Positions 6,427-13,205 of a DNA stretch of 16,798 nt are shown here, one piece after another. Source of the stretch: Bacillota bacterium (GTDB lineage: Bacteria > Bacillota > Bacilli > Alicyclobacillales > SLC66); the NCBI GenBank assembly GCA_021820825.1, contig JAKADD010000011.1, positions 1 to 16,798 of the forward strand, read 5' to 3'. The first letter of the stretch is position 1. Each line of letters begins with the position of its first letter. The notes below the pieces were generated by a model. It worked only from the letters and a program-made list of their open reading frames with translations, made no database searches and had not been told where the DNA came from. The translations under genes were made by a program, and so were the position numbers.

Positions 6427-8529
6427 TCAAGTTGTCGGGATTGTCAGACTGTACCCGGTTGCTGTCGCACCAGAACCATTCGTTACGCGCAGACCGGCAT
6501 TCCCGCCCGCAAGCGGCGTCGTGTTCGCGATACCGCCGCTGAATCCAGGAAGAGTAAACGTGATCTGTGCGCTGCTCCAGGAGTCGATGCGCACCTTATA
6601 CCAGTCACTGGGAGCTCCCCAGTTGACGCCATTCTGAGTAAGAGTGATGTACCCCGCTCCCTGTACACTGCCAAAGTTCGTACCATTGACCGTGACAACT
6701 CCAGTCTGCGCATCAATCGAAACGCCTGATATCCCCGGTACTGGAACTGCAGGAATGGTTACGCTGCATTCGGCGGAAACCTCTCCACTCCCAGCCGCAA
6801 TCAGCATATTGGCCGCTGATCCCGGAACCACCCCGCTGCCTGCATTGGGTTGACCTTGCGTCGGCAGAAAATACTTCACCTGATTGTCAGTCCAACTCTG
6901 CACGTTCACCTTATAGTCATCCTGCGGCGCGCCCCAGTTGATCCCGTTGTCGCTGAGATAGACATAGCCCTGGCCGCGGTTCGATCCAAACCCTTTCCCA
7001 GCAACCGTCACAAGCATTCCCGATGGCGTCATTGACATCGTGTAACTCGTGATCGTCGGCGTTTCGGCGACTAACGAGACGTTGGACGCCTTGGGGTTAA
7101 CCGGGTTCGAAGCAGTTTTCATAGCTGCAGACGATGTAGTCACGGAATTTGCAGAATGCATCTCAACCAGCGAAGTCGGTGCGATCACAACCTGTTGGCC
7201 GTTTATGCCCACGGTCTGTGGCACGGACGTGTTATTAATGCCAAACCATGTCGTCGTGAGTCCAGATACAATCGAGGCAACGAGCGTAGAGCCGGAATAC
7301 GTCGTTGTAAGCACACCCCCGGAACCGACTGCCTGCAACAGATTTTCGTAGGCAACCCCAGACGGGTACAGTTGATTCAGTGGCAGTTGCGGCCCGAGAC
7401 CTTCCCCTGCCAGAGAGAAGAGTCCATACGGTGTACCCGGAGTTTCATCAGCCTGAGAAGCGACTGTGCCATTTGCAAGCCACTGGTGAGCATCGCCGTG
7501 CAGCGACCACCAATCGACCTGAGAAGCGCCGCTGGCCAACCAAAGAATCATGCTTTCAGTCAGTGCAACGCCATAAATTCTCCGGATTGTCTGAGGCGGT
7601 TCCTGTTGTGATGGATTGAACTCCGTAATCCAGATCTGCGGCTGCGATCCCTGCACATTGCGGGCAATTTCAGCCTGCGCTTCCGCGACGATGGGCGGGA
7701 TGATGGAAAGCGAACTCAGGAGTCCAGAGTCGCTTCGGGCATTGGGATTAATATAGGTGTGAACGCTGACAAACTGCACATACGGCCCATCCTCGCGTAA
7801 CACGACCTGGTTCCACAGCTTTTCCGTCGTGTAGAGAGAGCTCCCTGTTCCAGAGACGATGTCCACGCCGACTTTCATGGACGGATCAACGCCATGGATG
7901 GCAATGGCCACAGCCTTGGCAACCGCAGCGTAGTTCTGGGGAGTCTTGAGAAGATGGCCCGGAGTTCCCCAGTTGGTATACTCCTCACTCCCCACGACAA
8001 TCGCCCGAATACGAATATGGTGCGACACGACATAATTGATCAGTTGCAGCGCCTGCTGCGCCTCACTGTTCGGATTCCAGGCAGTGCTTGGCCCAATGTT
8101 AAATATAAAAAGCCCCCGCGTCTTTGTCTGCGACAGCATGCTCGCCCAGTCAATCATGGTATAGGGCTGGATGTTCACCCCTAACCGACCCTGCGTCCAG
8201 TGATAGAGAGTGTTGGTCTTCCAGTCGAAATTCCACAGATTCGGATACTGAGTGTATCCAAACCCCATCTGGGAAATCAGGGGAGGTGTACTCGCACTGG
8301 GCATCTGGGCATCCCAGGATCCGATATTCACGCCAAAATTCCATTTTACGATTGGAACGGCGGTGTGCAACCCAGTTGGAGTCGCCGCTTGCGCAGCAGA
8401 GCGCAGTGGATGCTGAACCGTTGTCGTCGCATGTGCCGCCGCAGCGGCCTTCAGGACACTTCCCGGATCAATGATGAAAACCAGCGATAACAGTGCAGTG
8501 CCAATGGCTTGAAGGCGACGTGACAGCAT
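6427..8529 (-). CDS. Secreted clan GH-A-like glycoside hydrolase with two IPT/TIG-like repeats
   Basis: This is a 700-aa secreted protein. A signal peptide covers about residues 1-34 (hydrophobic IGTALLSLVFII, likely cut after an alanine-rich stretch). Residues about 60-385 look like a TIM barrel: FGVNIGSWD, then VVGSEEYTNWG (E182/E183, probable acid/base), then IWITEFNPS (E303, probable nucleophile), followed by DWWSLHGD. A beta-sandwich (about 390-465) resembles that of GH51/GH39-type arabinofuranosidases. Two homologous IPT/TIG-like repeats follow (about 491-594 and 597-700), each with a GxNFG/GKGFG turn and NGxNWGAP. It has no PE[V/T]PLA sorting tail, so it is probably released or held through the repeats. 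The usual Asn-Glu acid/base pair is Ser-Glu-Glu, so activity or family could differ. Start is ATG at 8529 with AGGGG 11 nt upstream. A c-di-GMP riboswitch and terminator precede it. Confidence 0.8.
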   Translation of the reverse strand: MLSRRLQAIGTALLSLVFIIDPGSVLKAAAAAHATTTVQHPLRSAAQAATPTGLHTAVPIVKWNFGVNIGSWDAQMPSASTPPLISQMGFGYTQYPNLWNFDWKTNTLYHWTQGRLGVNIQPYTMIDWASMLSQTKTRGLFIFNIGPSTAWNPNSEAQQALQLINYVVSHHIRIRAIVVGSEEYTNWGTPGHLLKTPQNYAAVAKAVAIAIHGVDPSMKVGVDIVSGTGSSLYTTEKLWNQVVLREDGPYVQFVSVHTYINPNARSDSGLLSSLSIIPPIVAEAQAEIARNVQGSQPQIWITEFNPSQQEPPQTIRRIYGVALTESMILWLASGASQVDWWSLHGDAHQWLANGTVASQADETPGTPYGLFSLAGEGLGPQLPLNQLYPSGVAYENLLQAVGSGGVLTTTYSGSTLVASIVSGLTTTWFGINNTSVPQTVGINGQQVVIAPTSLVEMHSANSVTTSSAAMKTASNPVNPKASNVSLVAETPTITSYTMSMTPSGMLVTVAGKGFGSNRGQGYVYLSDNGINWGAPQDDYKVNVQSWTDNQVKYFLPTQGQPNAGSGVVPGSAANMLIAAGSGEVSAECSVTIPAVPVPGISGVSIDAQTGVVTVNGTNFGSVQGAGYITLTQNGVNWGAPSDWYKVRIDSWSSAQITFTLPGFSGGIANTTPLAGGNAGLRVTNGSGATATGYSLTIPTT

Positions 8530-8552
8530 GACAGTGATATCCCCTATTCACT

Positions 8553-8590
8553 GCAAAGACAAGGCGAACTCCCATAAGGGGAGTTCGCCT
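8553..8590 (-). terminator. Intrinsic terminator of the c-di-GMP riboswitch
   Basis: AGGCGAACTCCC (plus 8562-8573) and GGGAGTTCGCCT (8579-8590) form a perfect 12-bp stem with a 5-nt loop. On the minus-strand transcript the stem is followed by UGUCUUUGC, a broken U-tract. It lies between the aptamer and the ribosome site of the hydrolase. An alternative pairing exists: GGAG-AA-TTCG on the transcript (positions 8607-8598), next to the aptamer's 3' edge, can pair with CGAACTCC in the first terminator arm (8587-8580), which would act as an antiterminator. Confidence 0.8.
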
Positions 8591-8607
8591 GCTATCACGA
8601 ATTCTCC

Positions 8608-8702
8608 GCCTTGGTAACTGGCTGGCAACCGCAGCAATTGCTACGGGAAGCCCCTTTAGTTTTGCGTCCTTGACTTTCGTCAAGTTTGCCCTTGTCATTG
8701 GC
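8608..8702 (-). promoter_or_regulatory. Class I cyclic di-GMP riboswitch aptamer (GEMM-I)
   Basis: The minus-strand RNA shows the class I c-di-GMP landmarks in order. First is AAGGGCAAAC, then a P1b-type hairpin CTTGAC-GAAA-GTCAAG with the GNRA loop, then GGACGCAAAAC, then a second hairpin arm (GGGGCTTCCCG ... GGTTGCCAGC), and finally CAGTTACC. Closing pairs GCC (8702-8700) with GGC (8610-8608) and UGAC with GUUA form P1. These match the conserved GGGCAAAC, GAAA and GGACGCAAA elements of the Vc2-type aptamer. It ends 80 nt before the ATG of the glycoside hydrolase, with a terminator between. Whether c-di-GMP turns the gene on or off cannot be settled by eye. No convincing promoter was found just upstream, so transcripts may also enter from the exosortase genes. 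Confidence 0.93.
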
Positions 8703-8756
8703 TTTGTATGATCTTACTATGCAATAACTTCCTTATTACTGTGGTAAGACTAGCAC

Positions 8757-8779
8757 ACCATTGCGTAAAACACAATGGT
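8757..8779 (-). terminator. Weak hairpin after the 8791-9348 gene
   Basis: ACCATTG (8757-8763) and CAATGGT (8773-8779) make a 7-bp stem with a 9-nt loop, 11 bp past the stop codon of the substrate gene. No U-tract follows on the minus strand, so termination would be poor and read-through into the riboswitch is plausible. Confidence 0.3.
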
Positions 8780-8790
8780 TTCCACGCGAT

Positions 8791-9348
8791 TTAATCGTGT
8801 GCATTCACGCGCCGTTTACGCATCACGTACCACACGCCCAGCATTCCAAACGGAAGAGCCGCTGCCAACGGCGTTTCCGGCAGTGTATCCACAAGCGGCC
8901 CCACGGTCTCCTGATAATACTTGGAGTTTGGAGTCGGAGATATATAATTCATGGACACGTAGACATTCACGGCGCGGCCGAAGTTTGGCAGCGGAATCCT
9001 GTATCGCACTGGATGCGTCGAATACAGGGTTCCAGTTTCCATGATCGGCAGAGTGCCCGAACTGCCAATCTGGCCGATTGGCACAATGGCAGGCGCCACA
9101 GTAAACACAAACCGCAGAGTCTTTGGAGCCGTCAAATCTGCTCCTTTGAAAACCGGGAAGTTCAGGATTACATATTTCTCACCCTTGCGCGCCGTAAACT
9201 TGTGAATCGGTTGCGTTGCATGCGCGGCGGTCTGTGCATGCAATCGCAGAGGTGGATTGTTCGGTGAAGCTGCAAAAGTTGTCATCGTCATCGCCAAAGA
9301 AGCAGCGACCATCCCGCCGAAAATCAATGCTTTTTTCCCGCCAGTCAT
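8791..9348 (-). CDS. Exosortase substrate 1: secreted protein with PETPLA-CTERM sorting signal
   Basis: This is a 185-aa exported protein. The N-terminal signal peptide has a Lys pair (MTGGKKALIFGG), a hydrophobic core and a cut site near TTFAAS. The mature part is beta-rich (VILNFPVFKGADLTAP, METGTLYSTHPVRYRIPLP). The last 30 residues form a tripartite sorting signal: LPETPLA (156-162), a hydrophobic helix with LPFGMLGVWYVM, and RKRR near the end. This is the PEP-CTERM architecture with a variant motif. The ATG at 9348 has AAGGGGGT upstream (8-nt spacing); an upstream in-frame extension lacks such a site and would bury the signal peptide. It is a paralogue of the protein at 13206-13703, sharing ETGTLY, NVYVSM, PNSKYY and ETVGPL. 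It follows Xrt-1 by 145 bp, so Xrt-1 is the likely processing enzyme (inference). The function of the mature protein is unknown. Confidence 0.85.
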   Translation of the reverse strand: MTGGKKALIFGGMVAASLAMTMTTFAASPNNPPLRLHAQTAAHATQPIHKFTARKGEKYVILNFPVFKGADLTAPKTLRFVFTVAPAIVPIGQIGSSGTLPIMETGTLYSTHPVRYRIPLPNFGRAVNVYVSMNYISPTPNSKYYQETVGPLVDTLPETPLAAALPFGMLGVWYVMRKRRVNAHD

Positions 9349-9493
9349 ATCTCTTACCCCCTTATATCGATACCCTAACAGTTGTTCTTGTTTCAAGGGA
9401 AATGGACAACAAGACACTTGCGTTTACGCTGTCGAGTTCCCGGCATGTGGTTGTCACACCAAACTCCGCGCGCCGTTCGTTCCGTGCCGTCCG

Positions 9494-11173
9494 TCATGCA
9501 TTCAGTGCTTTCGATGGGGCTGGCGCCGCCTTGGGATCTCTGAAGATGTGTCGCGCCATACCATGCACAAGGGAGAAGTAGTTTTCCAGATGTGTCGTCT
9601 GATCCGTGTTCAGCAGACCCACCGTTTGCGGCGGCGATCCGTGGTTTGCCAGAAGCATACTCAGTGCAGAGGGCATCGCCGATACAAGCGGATTACTCGG
9701 ATGAATGAAATAGGCCACTGGCGTCGCCGTCTCGGAACGGATGAACGCCACTCGCCCATGATACCGGACTGAATAGGTGTACACCGTATCCAGGTATAGA
9801 TTTCGCGGGCTTCCGATTGCGGCGGGCGCCAACAACACAGTGTACACTGTCGCGGTGATGCCTGGGGCAATCGACAGGGGGCGCTGGTCAATGATCTGCG
9901 CTCCGTGAAACAGGAGGCAATCATGTTCCGTGTACCCTTGTAAAGAAATGGGCTGATACGTCCACCACCATTCCGACAGCACCTGATCGCCATAGATAGA
10001 CCGATACGTCACCGCCGTACTGACCGCTCCCGGTCCTAAAATCGAGGCTGCATCATAGTTTCCAATCGGGTTCACCGACCACCCAAGCACCTTGGGCATC
10101 AGCTTTGGCAATACATTCGACGCCACTGGAATCGGCGTGTGATCAGTTCCCGGCGCTCCCTGATACAGCGGCCACAACAGCACCGTGAGCGCACTCACAG
10201 ATAAAATCGACATTGAGACCCGCACCCTGCCTGGCGTCCGAATCGTTTGCCCCTTTTTAAATTTGCGATTCTCAAGTCCCAGCCAGTGGGAAAATTTCAC
10301 AACGGCGACCACCATTGCAATGAACAATAGTATTCCGAGCACCGGATGAAGAATGCCAAGCGAAAAATTGGGGCCCAGTACATGAATTGAAAAGATGATC
10401 ACGGCCAGACGCAGCCAATTGGCCAGCAAAGCCAGAAACGCTGCAAACAAAATGGACAGGCTCTTCTTCCAGAGCGGACCAGTGAACGTCACCAGCACGA
10501 TGGGCAACAGAATAACCACCGCCAGAAGACTGTCCGCCCCACTGCATACCGACGTGACATACACTGTCACGGACTGGTGGTGAAACATGACCAGATAGAC
10601 GCCAACCGGGCTGCTGGCCGCCAGCCACGAAAATTTATGCGCCAGATCAGTCACAAACCGGTTCGCGAAGTCCTCCAGAACGGGATTTGTGATACTGACA
10701 ATGGACGAATAGAGAGGCGGCCAACAGAGCCATAGGTAGGCCAACGGCCGAATCAGATACTTTGTCACGCCAACCCCAAACACCAGCCAAGCCAGCCCCA
10801 GTGCCCACAGCGGCCAGATGAGCAGACCGGCGCTTTGCCCCACAAAGTAATACTGCCATATGCTGATGCCTGCCACCAACAGAGACCCCGCCAACAACAG
10901 CATCGGAATTCCCATAATTCCGTTCAATTCTGCATCGTCATTGTAACTGAGCGCTCTGCGCAGTTGCCAACCCGCCCATGTAAATGCGAATACAGGAATC
11001 CACACCAGGTACGCATACGGAGTATCCGCCAAGGCGCCGGACCACAAAGGAGTGGCATAGGGAATCAGAGGAAGCGTGCTGCCAATCGCCCATGCATAAA
11101 TCCAGGCGAGTGACCCATTGTGCCTGCGCGTGCCCGTTCTTCTGCTCTGTTCGACCGGAATCTCCACTGCCAT
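9494..11173 (-). CDS. Exosortase Xrt-1 fused to EpsI-like C-terminal domain
   Basis: This is a 559-aa polytopic membrane protein. About eight helices span residues 20-300. The exosortase catalytic triad is visible: C210 in SVCSGADS, R255 in NWLRLAV and H276 in LGILHPVLG. Exosortases are cysteine transpeptidase-like enzymes that cleave PEP-CTERM-type signals outside the membrane. After a further helix (about 318-342), residues about 360-540 form an EpsI-like (DUF3485-type) extracellular domain, with VLGWSV, WWWTYQPISLQGY and HDCLLFHGAQII replacing the usual Cys-Leu-x-Gly-x-Gly-Trp stretch. ATG at 11173 is chosen because CAGGAGG sits 6 nt upstream. Xrt-2 is a full-length paralogue. The neighbours are a GT-C transferase upstream and substrate 1 downstream on the same strand. 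An extended -10 promoter and a conserved 37-bp element lie just upstream. Confidence 0.92.
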   Translation of the reverse strand: MAVEIPVEQSRRTGTRRHNGSLAWIYAWAIGSTLPLIPYATPLWSGALADTPYAYLVWIPVFAFTWAGWQLRRALSYNDDAELNGIMGIPMLLLAGSLLVAGISIWQYYFVGQSAGLLIWPLWALGLAWLVFGVGVTKYLIRPLAYLWLCWPPLYSSIVSITNPVLEDFANRFVTDLAHKFSWLAASSPVGVYLVMFHHQSVTVYVTSVCSGADSLLAVVILLPIVLVTFTGPLWKKSLSILFAAFLALLANWLRLAVIIFSIHVLGPNFSLGILHPVLGILLFIAMVVAVVKFSHWLGLENRKFKKGQTIRTPGRVRVSMSILSVSALTVLLWPLYQGAPGTDHTPIPVASNVLPKLMPKVLGWSVNPIGNYDAASILGPGAVSTAVTYRSIYGDQVLSEWWWTYQPISLQGYTEHDCLLFHGAQIIDQRPLSIAPGITATVYTVLLAPAAIGSPRNLYLDTVYTYSVRYHGRVAFIRSETATPVAYFIHPSNPLVSAMPSALSMLLANHGSPPQTVGLLNTDQTTHLENYFSLVHGMARHIFRDPKAAPAPSKALNA

Positions 11174-11239
11174 GAGAAACCTCCTGTATCGAGTACGCAT
11201 TCGTCATAACGAATATTCCGCACTCGCATTTCTACTCAT

Positions 11240-11248
11240 ATCATACCA
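11240..11248 (-). promoter_or_regulatory. Extended -10 promoter of Xrt-1
   Basis: TGG-TATGAT on the minus strand matches the TGn-TATAAT extended -10 form (5 of 6 in the hexamer). No -35 box stands out. The predicted start is near 11233, giving a leader of about 60 nt. The conserved 37-bp element ends 22 bp upstream of the hexamer. Confidence 0.5.
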
Positions 11249-11267
11249 AGTCATTTGTTGAAGTAGG

Positions 11268-11304
11268 TTAAAATTCACGCTTGGCGACATTAAGAAAACT
11301 TTAG
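11268..11304 (-). promoter_or_regulatory. Conserved 37-bp upstream element, copy 1 (Xrt-1 promoter)
   Basis: This stretch matches 13829-13865 at 29 of 37 positions. The core, read on the plus strand, is TTGGC followed by AAGAAAACTTTAG, the last 13 bases being identical. It lies just upstream of the -35 region of the Xrt-1 promoter, a usual place for an activator to bind. It begins 23 bp before the stop of the preceding GT-C gene, in non-coding DNA. Confidence 0.55.
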
Positions 11305-11326
11305 AGTGCGTGAAACACGATTTACT

Positions 11327-13003
11327 TTAGGGAGCATTTCTCGTGACAAGATAGAGTCTGTCCTGCAAAGGGCCAGGAAACTGTTTGATGAGATGTGTCC
11401 ACGGCACATGACCCGCCCATAATCCAGGGTACTGGTAGTTGATGGCGTCCAACGCCGCCACCCCCACAGGTTTCGGCACCAGAAAGGCGTTAATGCGACC
11501 TAAGGGGTTTTTCAGGTCAGAGTTGAACTGCGGATCGCTCGTGATCACCAACTGGGAATCCTGTTTCATGAATGGAGTCATTTCGCCATTGACAAATGTG
11601 TCAGCCAACACAATCAGGTGTGGACGCACATTGATGTAGTGAGCAATACCCTTGAAAGACAAAATATGAGCGACCGAAACCGCCCCGCCGAAATTGCCCA
11701 CTGTACTAATCACTGGATGACCCGCCTCGATAACCTTGAATGTTCCCCGATCGCCATGCCCAAGATCCGGGCGCAACTGCGACTGGAACGTCTGGAAGTC
11801 TCCCCACACCAGCAGCACCGTCAATCCCGACAGCAGCCAAAACCGCCACCGCCAGTTCCCGCGTGCAATGCGAACGAGATAGGCCGCCAGCAGGATTCCG
11901 GTCGGAATATACATGATAAAGTAGCGCGCCCACAAACCAGAGATGCCCTTGTACAGCATCGCGACCTGAAGCGCGGGCACGGCAACGGCAGCCCCCAGAA
12001 GGACAAATGCCACCGGATCGGGCCGCTTGCGCACGACCATCAGGGCAACCAGCACGAACGCCAGTATGACCGGAGGGAACTGCAAAGCAAAGTGAATCAC
12101 CGTCAGCACGGACTGACCGATGTGGTGAAGCGACAGTTGCGTGAACTTCGTCACATAGGAACCGGTGCCAAGCTGCGCCGTATTGGAATACTGCGAGTTG
12201 GCGAAGTAAAGAGGGTTTTTCATGATGATCCAGTTGGCCAGCACCCACATCACACCCGTGTAGGCGATCGGCAATCCAAGCACAGTCAGCATTCCCTGCA
12301 GTTCTGTCCGCTTCTTGCCCTGCAGCCACAGCCCCACCAGGGCGCCGAGCCCTATAAAGAAGGCGAATGGCGCAGCCTCATACCGAATCAGGAATCCAAT
12401 CGCCAGCCAGATCCCGCTTTTGATCAGGGACTTGAGATCAGCCGTGTCCTGCACATAGCCGATTACGCCATCCAGCGCCCCAAGCAGGGAACCAATCATC
12501 ATCGGTTCGGACATCCCATTGCCCCCATAGAAAAAAATCATGGGGTTGAATACAAATACAAGCGTCCAGACAATACGTCCGGCCCTTCCGATACCCAGAC
12601 GCCACAGGATGCGATTCATGTAGTAAGCGGAAATCCCGGCAAAGACCGCGCTCACCAGATTCCCGGCCACGCCGTAGTCAAGCAGAGGCGGCCACAGACT
12701 GTGAAACAGGAGGAATGGCAACTCCAGAATACTGGGAAGAGGATTCCATATAAAACCAACGGCAGCCAAATTAAACCCGCCGCCATAGAGCACGTAATAG
12801 GCGTTCAGAACACGGGCGTACGCATCGCCTTGAATGAGGCCCATGTGAAACACCATCCACAGCCCGAACGCCAATGAAGACAGACCAGAAAACACGCCCA
12901 ATACTGTGGCCTCGCGAATCGAAAAAGGAACTCTCAGCGCCACACTGGATACTGCGGCACCCTCCCTGCTCTCGCTCACTCGCCTTGGAAACACTAAACT
13001 CAT
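11327..13003 (-). CDS. GT-C fold membrane glycosyltransferase (PMT/ArnT-like)
   Basis: This is a 558-aa membrane protein with about 10-11 helices across residues 30-395 and a C-terminal soluble region of about 150 residues. The first outer loop contains QGDAYAR (Asp near residue 60), the position of the acidic metal/catalytic residue in GT-C transferases that use polyprenyl-phosphate sugars. Other landmarks are GFIWNPLPSILELP, FNPMIFFYGGNGMSEP and FLIRYEAAPF, all seen in PMT-like families. It probably moves a lipid-linked hexose to a protein or glycan outside the membrane. ATG at 13003 is preferred over ATG at 13018 because GGGAG lies 8 nt before the former and nothing suitable precedes the latter. 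It sits between substrate 2 and Xrt-1 on the same strand, so the sorted proteins are candidate acceptors (inference). The acceptor and sugar are not shown by the sequence. Confidence 0.85.
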   Translation of the reverse strand: MSLVFPRRVSESREGAAVSSVALRVPFSIREATVLGVFSGLSSLAFGLWMVFHMGLIQGDAYARVLNAYYVLYGGGFNLAAVGFIWNPLPSILELPFLLFHSLWPPLLDYGVAGNLVSAVFAGISAYYMNRILWRLGIGRAGRIVWTLVFVFNPMIFFYGGNGMSEPMMIGSLLGALDGVIGYVQDTADLKSLIKSGIWLAIGFLIRYEAAPFAFFIGLGALVGLWLQGKKRTELQGMLTVLGLPIAYTGVMWVLANWIIMKNPLYFANSQYSNTAQLGTGSYVTKFTQLSLHHIGQSVLTVIHFALQFPPVILAFVLVALMVVRKRPDPVAFVLLGAAVAVPALQVAMLYKGISGLWARYFIMYIPTGILLAAYLVRIARGNWRWRFWLLSGLTVLLVWGDFQTFQSQLRPDLGHGDRGTFKVIEAGHPVISTVGNFGGAVSVAHILSFKGIAHYINVRPHLIVLADTFVNGEMTPFMKQDSQLVITSDPQFNSDLKNPLGRINAFLVPKPVGVAALDAINYQYPGLWAGHVPWTHLIKQFPGPLQDRLYLVTRNAP

Positions 13004-13063
13004 CGTCATCTCTCCCATTTCATGAAAAAATTCGCTTTGCCCACCGCCGCCGCTATAGATAGC

Positions 13064-13072
13064 AATATATCA
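13064..13072 (-). promoter_or_regulatory. Possible extended -10 promoter of the GT-C gene
   Basis: TGA-TATATT on the minus strand has the TGn extension and 5 of 6 matches in the hexamer, about 60 bp upstream of the ATG at 13003. No -35 box is evident. It resembles the extended -10 sites of the neighbouring genes, but the AT-rich context makes chance matches likely. Confidence 0.35.
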
Positions 13073-13146
13073 AGCACCGTATGAAGAATATCTGGCGGCT
13101 AATCGGCCTGAGTTTCAGGAACGGAAAGTTAGCACATTTTTATGGT

Positions 13147-13179
13147 AGCGCGAGCGGTTCAGGTTCGACCGCCCGCGCT
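13147..13179 (-). terminator. GC-rich hairpin after substrate 2, likely terminator
   Basis: AGCGCGAGCGGT (13147-13158) and ACCGCCCGCGCT (13168-13179) pair over 12 bp with one G-U wobble and a 9-nt loop. It lies 27 bp past the stop of the 13206-13703 gene. Neither side has a clear U-tract, so it may only attenuate or stabilise the transcript end. Confidence 0.5.
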
Positions 13180-13205
13180 TCCCAATACTCCCAAATATAA
13201 ATATA

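Noticed and set aside
8468..8698. 76-codon open frame over the riboswitch
   Set aside because: Its sequence is explained by the conserved aptamer and terminator structure; no family or ribosome site supports a protein.
9349..9493. TTGAAA plus TATCGA as a promoter of substrate 1
   Set aside because: The predicted start would fall inside the ribosome binding site, so it cannot serve a normal leader; co-transcription with Xrt-1 is more likely.
11618..12877. 419-codon open frame on the plus strand
   Set aside because: It lies opposite the GT-C gene and translates to a low-complexity His/Gln/Arg-rich sequence, as expected for the antisense of a hydrophobic protein.
13092..13132. Third, degenerate copy of the 37-bp element before the GT-C gene
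   Set aside because: GGAAAGTTAG ends about 63 bp from the candidate -10 box, close to the 59-60 bp seen in the two good copies, but similarity over the core is only about 9 of 16 positions, which is not enough.
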